Origin: CAYWBI01 sp964456445
GTDB taxonomy: Bacteria; Calditrichota; Calditrichia; Calditrichales; J004
Length of the DNA stretch: 47,203 nucleotides
Reading direction: 5' to 3'
Assembly: GCA_964456445.1 (NCBI GenBank)
Contig: CAYWBI010000012.1
Coordinates: forward strand, 1 to 47,203
Shown: piece by piece, positions 42,681 to 47,203 of the stretch
How positions within the stretch are numbered: the stretch's first letter is position 1
Layout of the letters: each line of letters begins with the position of its first letter
Made by a program: the position numbers and the translations under genes
Notes under the pieces: model-generated
Told to the model about the DNA's origin: nothing
The model's database searches: none
The model's input: the letters and a program-made list of their open reading frames with translations, nothing else

Positions 42681-43922
42681 CTACTCCAGATAAATACTCT
42701 TTAAATGAAGAGCAGTGCCATCAAGCATAATCGTTTCTTTGTCCCAGCGCTTCATTAAGATGATGGCCTGCTGCGGTTTATATTTTTTAGTAAATAAGCG
42801 GATGTTTTGCAGGTCGCGTTTTGCAAGAGCGGGTTTATATTTAATTTCTACCGGTAATGGTTTGTTATTTTGATGACGTATAAAATCAATTTCATGTTTA
42901 TACACATCACGCCAAAAAAAATCAACGTCATTTAAGGTAATGAATACATTTTCCGCCGTCTTCCCTGGATCGCTTTGAATAGTTAAGGCGCTGCTAAAGG
43001 AGGTTGATGTTAAATAGACGCGTTTCATCTTTTTTTGAGAGGTAATCATGTTGCCCGTAAAATTAAACAACGTTTTTATTAGAAAAGCCTGTTCCAGAAT
43101 AGCAAGATATTTTACAATCGTTTTTTGCGAAATTTTCAAATCGTTTGCTATATTTTCATAATGCAGGTACATACCCGGTTGCGCGGCGATCATTTGCAAC
43201 AGGGCCAGCAAAATTTGCGGATGATCAATGGCATAGAGCTGTGGGATATCTTCAAATATGATTTTCTTTACAATGGACAACACATATTCTTTGCGCGATT
43301 GCGCATCTTTCATGGGAATTGCCTCAATGAACTGACAGTCCCAATACAGTTCAAATTCGTTTTCGAGCTCGGTTTGATAAAGCGACGGTCTTTCCAGCCA
43401 ATGTGCTTTTTCGGCAAATAATAAATATTCGCTAAATTGCAGCGGCTTTAGAAACAGGGTGTTAATTCTTCCGGCAAGACTTTCCTGTATTTTTCTACGA
43501 ATAAAAAGCGAAGTGGAACCGGAAATAAAAAATTTGATGTCAGGATATAAATCATAGTATATCTTTAGTTGCGACTGAAAATTTTGGAGTTTTTGGATTT
43601 CATCCAAAAAGACAAAAAGTTTTTCGTTTTTATACGATAACCCGGTTTGCTTTTGAAATTCATTGAAAATAAAATCCAAATCCGCTGTTTGCTCATCAAA
43701 CGTAAAGTACCATATTTTTAAGGGATCGACGCCACGGGAGAGCAATTCGTTCATTACCTGCATCAGCAGCGTTGTTTTGCCAGTGCGCCGCAGACCGCAA
43801 AGTTCGGCAATTTGCCTTTGTTCGATTTGGCTGATTAACCGGGGAAAAATAGAGCGCGTTATGCTGAAAGGATACGTGTAGCCATTTTCCCAATGGCGGT
43901 TAAATTTTAATAAAGACAGCAT
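42681..43922 (-). CDS. AAA ATPase with DUF4143 domain
   Basis: A protein of about 413 residues from the AAA_14/DUF4143 family, common in archaea and bacteria with many copies per genome and no settled function. Walker A is GLRRTGKTTLL, Walker B is LFVFLDEIQKL, and a sensor-like FFISGSTS follows. The middle contains a winged-helix segment (YENIANDLKISQKTIVKYLAIL) and the C-terminus has a PD-(D/E)XK-like core (EIDFIRHQNNKPLPVEIKYK). The ATG at 43922 is used; a GTG three codons upstream is also possible, and neither has a good ribosome site. It lies alone and may be part of a mobile or defence-like accessory set. Confidence 0.88.
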   Translation of the reverse strand: MLSLLKFNRHWENGYTYPFSITRSIFPRLISQIEQRQIAELCGLRRTGKTTLLMQVMNELLSRGVDPLKIWYFTFDEQTADLDFIFNEFQKQTGLSYKNEKLFVFLDEIQKLQNFQSQLKIYYDLYPDIKFFISGSTSLFIRRKIQESLAGRINTLFLKPLQFSEYLLFAEKAHWLERPSLYQTELENEFELYWDCQFIEAIPMKDAQSRKEYVLSIVKKIIFEDIPQLYAIDHPQILLALLQMIAAQPGMYLHYENIANDLKISQKTIVKYLAILEQAFLIKTLFNFTGNMITSQKKMKRVYLTSTSFSSALTIQSDPGKTAENVFITLNDVDFFWRDVYKHEIDFIRHQNNKPLPVEIKYKPALAKRDLQNIRLFTKKYKPQQAIILMKRWDKETIMLDGTALHLKSIYLE

Positions 43923-44094
43923 AGCATCCACAATACCGTAATTATACTTCTTGTATTATATGAATTTACCGTAAATCAATTTACAATATTATTTTAAGAA
44001 TTCAACTAAATCTTGCGAACAAACGTTGGATTTTGGATTTCTTTTAAAAATACAATGTAAATATCAAAAGAAGGTTTGCGATATTGAATTGGAT

Positions 44095-44128
44095 AAAAAA
44101 AAAAGCCCCCGCCTTATGGGCGGAGACT
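44095..44128 (-). terminator. Terminator of the duplicated-domain gene
   Basis: On the minus strand AGTCTCCGCC pairs with GGCGGGGGCT (ten pairs including two G-U) and is followed by ten T (44095-44104). It lies just past the stop of the large minus-strand gene. Confidence 0.9.
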
Positions 44129-44148
44129 TTTTCCTGGGAGGCGATCAA

Positions 44149-47112
44149 CTATTTAATCAACAACATACGTTTTATCATTTGCTGATGACCGGCTTTTAGT
44201 TTGTAGATGTAAAATCCGCTGGAAAGCGGTCCGGCATTCCATTGAACGGAATAACTACCGGCCGGTTTGGCCGTACGGATCAGTGTTGCTATCTTGCGGC
44301 CGAGCATATCAAAAACAGTCAACTCAACATGTGCCGCTTTTCTAATCGAGAAGTTTATTGTGGTGCTGGGATTGAAGGGGTTCGGATAATTTTGCTCAAG
44401 TACAAATGATGCCGGTACCTGTTTTACCAATTTAACGTTTACGAGCCCGGTTGGGAAATCGGTCAGGTTCTGATAAGCCGGTCCGGCAAATGCGGGCCGT
44501 GGGTCCAGTCCGCCATCCTGAACACGGCTGACGCCCATCAGTCCGGGATCGGTTTCGGTGTTGCCGTTTGCGGCGTCCTGTAAATAAGCCTGGATATAAT
44601 CTTCCTTGCCAACGGAATCGGCCAGGGTATAGTTGCCAATACCAAACCAGATGTTATTTTTAAAATTCAGCTCACCCGCGGCCAGCCGTTCCTTGCTGTC
44701 GTTGGGGGAATATTTGTTGCTCACATCGACGCCAAAACCATGATATTCTCCAAAGATCGAATTGGCATAGATGCCGCCCCAATTTTCCCGCAACTTGAAC
44801 ATCTCATCGTTATCGGGGTTATTGCCTGCGTTTTGTCCGGAGCCAATGTAGGTGGCGTTATAGATTTGGGCATAGGCTTTGGGCCCCGTTGTTACAGCCG
44901 ATGCCGGCGCGCCATCATGCTCGGCGCAGCGGTTGCCGAAATTGGGGTGCTGAATAACAAAGACAAACTGCATCTTACCGCGATAGCCTTCGTCTAAATC
45001 GATGCCGTCATCCGCGCAAAAGGCCACAATCAGGTTTTTCACGTTTACGGTCCCACCGAAGAATTCAAAGCCATCGTCTTTGTTTGCAAAAACTTCCACG
45101 TGATCGATGGTGGTGCCGTTGCCAACGCCGCCAAGGGTCAGTCCGTTTATTTCGTTGCCGGAACCGATTTCCACCCCGCCATGCCGGATGGACACATAGC
45201 GCAAGACGCCGGAATTGTCCGCATCGTCGCTGCCGCCGTACAACCCACGTGGTTCGGTTGTCGGTATGCCTTCGATGTTATATTCGCCTTCGGGCCGGTT
45301 AATGCCTGCTTTTCCAAGAAGGATGACCCCGCCCCAAAGCCCCTTGGTGTCATAAGATACGTCAACAGGGTTTGAAATGTCATCGGATTCGGCAGTAAAA
45401 ATGATGGGCCGGTCTGCTGTTCCCTCAGCGTAGATTTTACCGCCACGGGCAACGATAAGCGCGCTTGCTGCTTCGCCCTGGCCCGGCAGGCCTTTTATAA
45501 CCGTACCGGCTTCAATGTGCAGTGCGGAACCATCGTCCACAAAAACACGTCCGTCCAGATGATAAACATTGTCCGCCGTCCAGTAAACGGTTTGCCCCGG
45601 TTGGATATCCGTATCGGTGACCGTTACATTACTTATTGGAACTGCGGGTTCGGCAACAACGCCATATTGGTAAAGGGCGGTCCAGCCGGTAGTCCAGTTT
45701 GATGCGCCAAAAGCGCCTTTATAATCCACTTGCTCGAAAAACTTGTCATCCGGGATGCTTGCCAGGTTCTGATAAGCCGGTCCGGCAAATGCGGGCCGTG
45801 GGTCCAACCCGCCATCCTGAACACGGCTGACGCCCATCAGTCCGGGATCGGTTTCGGTGTTGCCGTTTGCGGCGTCCTGTAAATAAGCCTGGATATAATC
45901 TTCCTTGCCAACGGAATCGGCCAGGGTATAGTTGCCAATACCAAACCAGATGTTATTTTTAAAATTCAGCTCACCCGCGGCCAGCCGTTCCTTGCTGTCG
46001 TTGGGGGAATATTTGTTGCTCACATCGACGCCAAAACCATGATATTCTCCAAAGATCGAATTGGCATAGATGCCGCCCCAATTTTCCCGCAACTTGAACA
46101 TCTCATCGTTATCGGGGTTATTGCCTGCGTTTTGTCCGGAGCCAATGTAGGTGGCGTTATAGATTTGGGCATAGGCTTTGGGCCCCGTTGTTACAGCCGA
46201 TGCCGGCGCGCCATCATGCTCGGCGCAGCGGTTGCCGAAATTGGGGTGCTGAATAACAAAGACAAACTGCATCTTACCGCGATAGCCTTCGTCTAAATCG
46301 ATGCCGTCATCCGCGCAAAAGGCCACAATCAGGTTTTTCACGTTTACGGTCCCACCGAAGAATTCAAAGCCATCGTCTTTGTTTGCAAAAACTTCCACGT
46401 GATCGATGGTGGTGCCGTTGCCAACGCCGCCAAGGGTCAGTCCGTTTATTTCGTTGCCGGAACCGATTTCCACCCCGCCATGCCGGATGGACACATAGCG
46501 CAAGACGCCGGAATTGTCCGCATCGTCGCTGCCGCCGTACAACCCACGTGGTTCGGTTGTCGGTATGCCTTCGATGTTATATTCGCCTTCGGGCCGGTTA
46601 ATGCCTGCTTTTCCAAGAAGGATGACCCCGCCCCAAAGCCCCTTGGTGTCATAAGATACGTCAACAGGGTTTGAAATGTCATCGGATTCGGCAGTAAAAA
46701 TGATGGGCCGGTCTGCTGTTCCCTCAGCGTAGATTTTACCGCCACGGGCAACGATAAGCGCGCTTGCTGCTTCGCCCTGGCCCGGCAGGCCTTTTATAAC
46801 CGTACCGGCTTCAATGTGCAGTGCGGAACCATCGTCCACAAAAACACGTCCGTCCAGATGATAAACATTGTCCGCCGTCCAGTAAACGGTTTGCCCCGGT
46901 TGGATATCCGTATCGGTGACCGTTACATTACTTGTTGGAACTGCAGGATCGGCAACAACGCCATAATGGTAAAGGGCGGTCCAGCCAGTTGTCCAATTTG
47001 ATGCGCCAAAAGCGCCTTTATAATCCACTTGCTCGAAAAATTTGCTTCCGGCCATCGCCGTGGAAGCCAACATAAACGTTAGCAAAGCAAACAAGGTAAA
47101 CATTCGTTGCAT
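44149..47112 (-). CDS. Secreted two-unit protein with type IX sorting domain
   Basis: A 987-residue exported protein. The signal peptide ends near TAMAGS. Two 433-residue units follow (about residues 24-456 and 457-889), almost identical to each other. Each contains a right-handed beta-helix-like run (VRYVSIRHGGVEIGSG, IDHVEVFANKDDGFEFFGG, IVAFCADDGIDLDEGYRG) with many Gly, Asn and Asp, and resembles secreted repeat proteins of FCB-group bacteria whose function is unknown. The last 85 residues are a Por/type IX secretion sorting domain: ASFVLEQNYPNPFNPST, GSYSVQWNAGPLSSGFYIYKL, and a basic end. The protein should therefore cross the outer membrane and be released or anchored at the surface. 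A strong AAAGGAGGAA precedes the ATG. Confidence 0.9.
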   Translation of the reverse strand: MQRMFTLFALLTFMLASTAMAGSKFFEQVDYKGAFGASNWTTGWTALYHYGVVADPAVPTSNVTVTDTDIQPGQTVYWTADNVYHLDGRVFVDDGSALHIEAGTVIKGLPGQGEAASALIVARGGKIYAEGTADRPIIFTAESDDISNPVDVSYDTKGLWGGVILLGKAGINRPEGEYNIEGIPTTEPRGLYGGSDDADNSGVLRYVSIRHGGVEIGSGNEINGLTLGGVGNGTTIDHVEVFANKDDGFEFFGGTVNVKNLIVAFCADDGIDLDEGYRGKMQFVFVIQHPNFGNRCAEHDGAPASAVTTGPKAYAQIYNATYIGSGQNAGNNPDNDEMFKLRENWGGIYANSIFGEYHGFGVDVSNKYSPNDSKERLAAGELNFKNNIWFGIGNYTLADSVGKEDYIQAYLQDAANGNTETDPGLMGVSRVQDGGLDPRPAFAGPAYQNLASIPDDKFFEQVDYKGAFGASNWTTGWTALYQYGVVAEPAVPISNVTVTDTDIQPGQTVYWTADNVYHLDGRVFVDDGSALHIEAGTVIKGLPGQGEAASALIVARGGKIYAEGTADRPIIFTAESDDISNPVDVSYDTKGLWGGVILLGKAGINRPEGEYNIEGIPTTEPRGLYGGSDDADNSGVLRYVSIRHGGVEIGSGNEINGLTLGGVGNGTTIDHVEVFANKDDGFEFFGGTVNVKNLIVAFCADDGIDLDEGYRGKMQFVFVIQHPNFGNRCAEHDGAPASAVTTGPKAYAQIYNATYIGSGQNAGNNPDNDEMFKLRENWGGIYANSIFGEYHGFGVDVSNKYSPNDSKERLAAGELNFKNNIWFGIGNYTLADSVGKEDYIQAYLQDAANGNTETDPGLMGVSRVQDGGLDPRPAFAGPAYQNLTDFPTGLVNVKLVKQVPASFVLEQNYPNPFNPSTTINFSIRKAAHVELTVFDMLGRKIATLIRTAKPAGSYSVQWNAGPLSSGFYIYKLKAGHQQMIKRMLLIK
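44446..47043 (-). repeat. Two 1299-bp tandem units inside the surface protein gene
   Basis: Units lie at 44446-45744 and 45745-47043. All lines compared by eye from about 44520 to 45620 match their partner 1299 bases away. Differences cluster near the unit edges: two at one end (CCAGTC against CCAACC) and about eight within the last 110 bases at the other. Confidence 0.92.
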
Positions 47113-47203
47113 AATTCCTCCTTTATTGGATATGTAAATAAAACTTATCTAATTATAGTATTCAATGTAGATGCGGTTTATTAGTGTTGTATTATACCAT
47201 TGT

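Overview
The window looks like chromosome of a Gram-negative, probably anaerobic or respiratory bacterium of the FCB/Calditrichota type. Three things suggest this. The protein at 44149-47112 ends in a type IX secretion (Por) sorting domain with the NYPNPFNPST motif. Isoprenoids are made by a full mevalonate gene set rather than the MEP route. There is a very large c-type cytochrome locus with an outer-membrane barrel. The phylum is an inference; no rRNA or tRNA gene was seen.

Layout. 1-1200: a small accessory patch with a GxxExxY-family gene flanked by repeated hairpin sequences, and a short SWIM zinc-finger gene. 1295-3235: an Aquifex-type aconitase on the minus strand. 3452-10108: a mevalonate operon (diphosphomevalonate decarboxylase, phosphomevalonate kinase, an HMG-CoA reductase/mevalonate kinase fusion, IPP isomerase) ending in a DUF2231 membrane protein and an AP2-domain DNA-binding protein; HMG-CoA synthase is absent. 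10187-12556: a NagB-like/PIG-L fusion. 13126-21277: HU, a PBP4-type peptidase, two membrane proteins, a SUMF1-like lipoprotein and a secreted tripeptidyl-peptidase II-like subtilase. 21438-27110: a tightly overlapping operon of mannose-family PTS IIC and IID, HPr, enzyme I, a phosphoglucose/phosphomannose isomerase and metK, without IIA or IIB. 27223-31522: an M48 protease, a hemolysin III-type protein, and a YbiT-type ABC-F ATPase with a thioredoxin.

31749-42123 is the most striking region. A good sigma70-like promoter precedes a probable di-heme membrane cytochrome b, four secreted multiheme cytochromes c with 20, 31, 19 and 10 heme-binding motifs (80 in total), an outer-membrane beta-barrel with an N-terminal periplasmic domain, and a membrane-anchored ferredoxin/FAD/NAD(P) oxidoreductase. 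Together they could carry electrons between the cytoplasm or quinone pool and the cell exterior. The 31-heme protein carries near-identical 219-bp tandem repeats, each adding three hemes.

42124-47203 holds a decayed stretch with a fragment of a Fis-type regulator, a DUF4143-type ATPase, and a secreted protein made of two nearly identical 433-residue units whose DNA looks homogenised in the middle and diverged at the edges.
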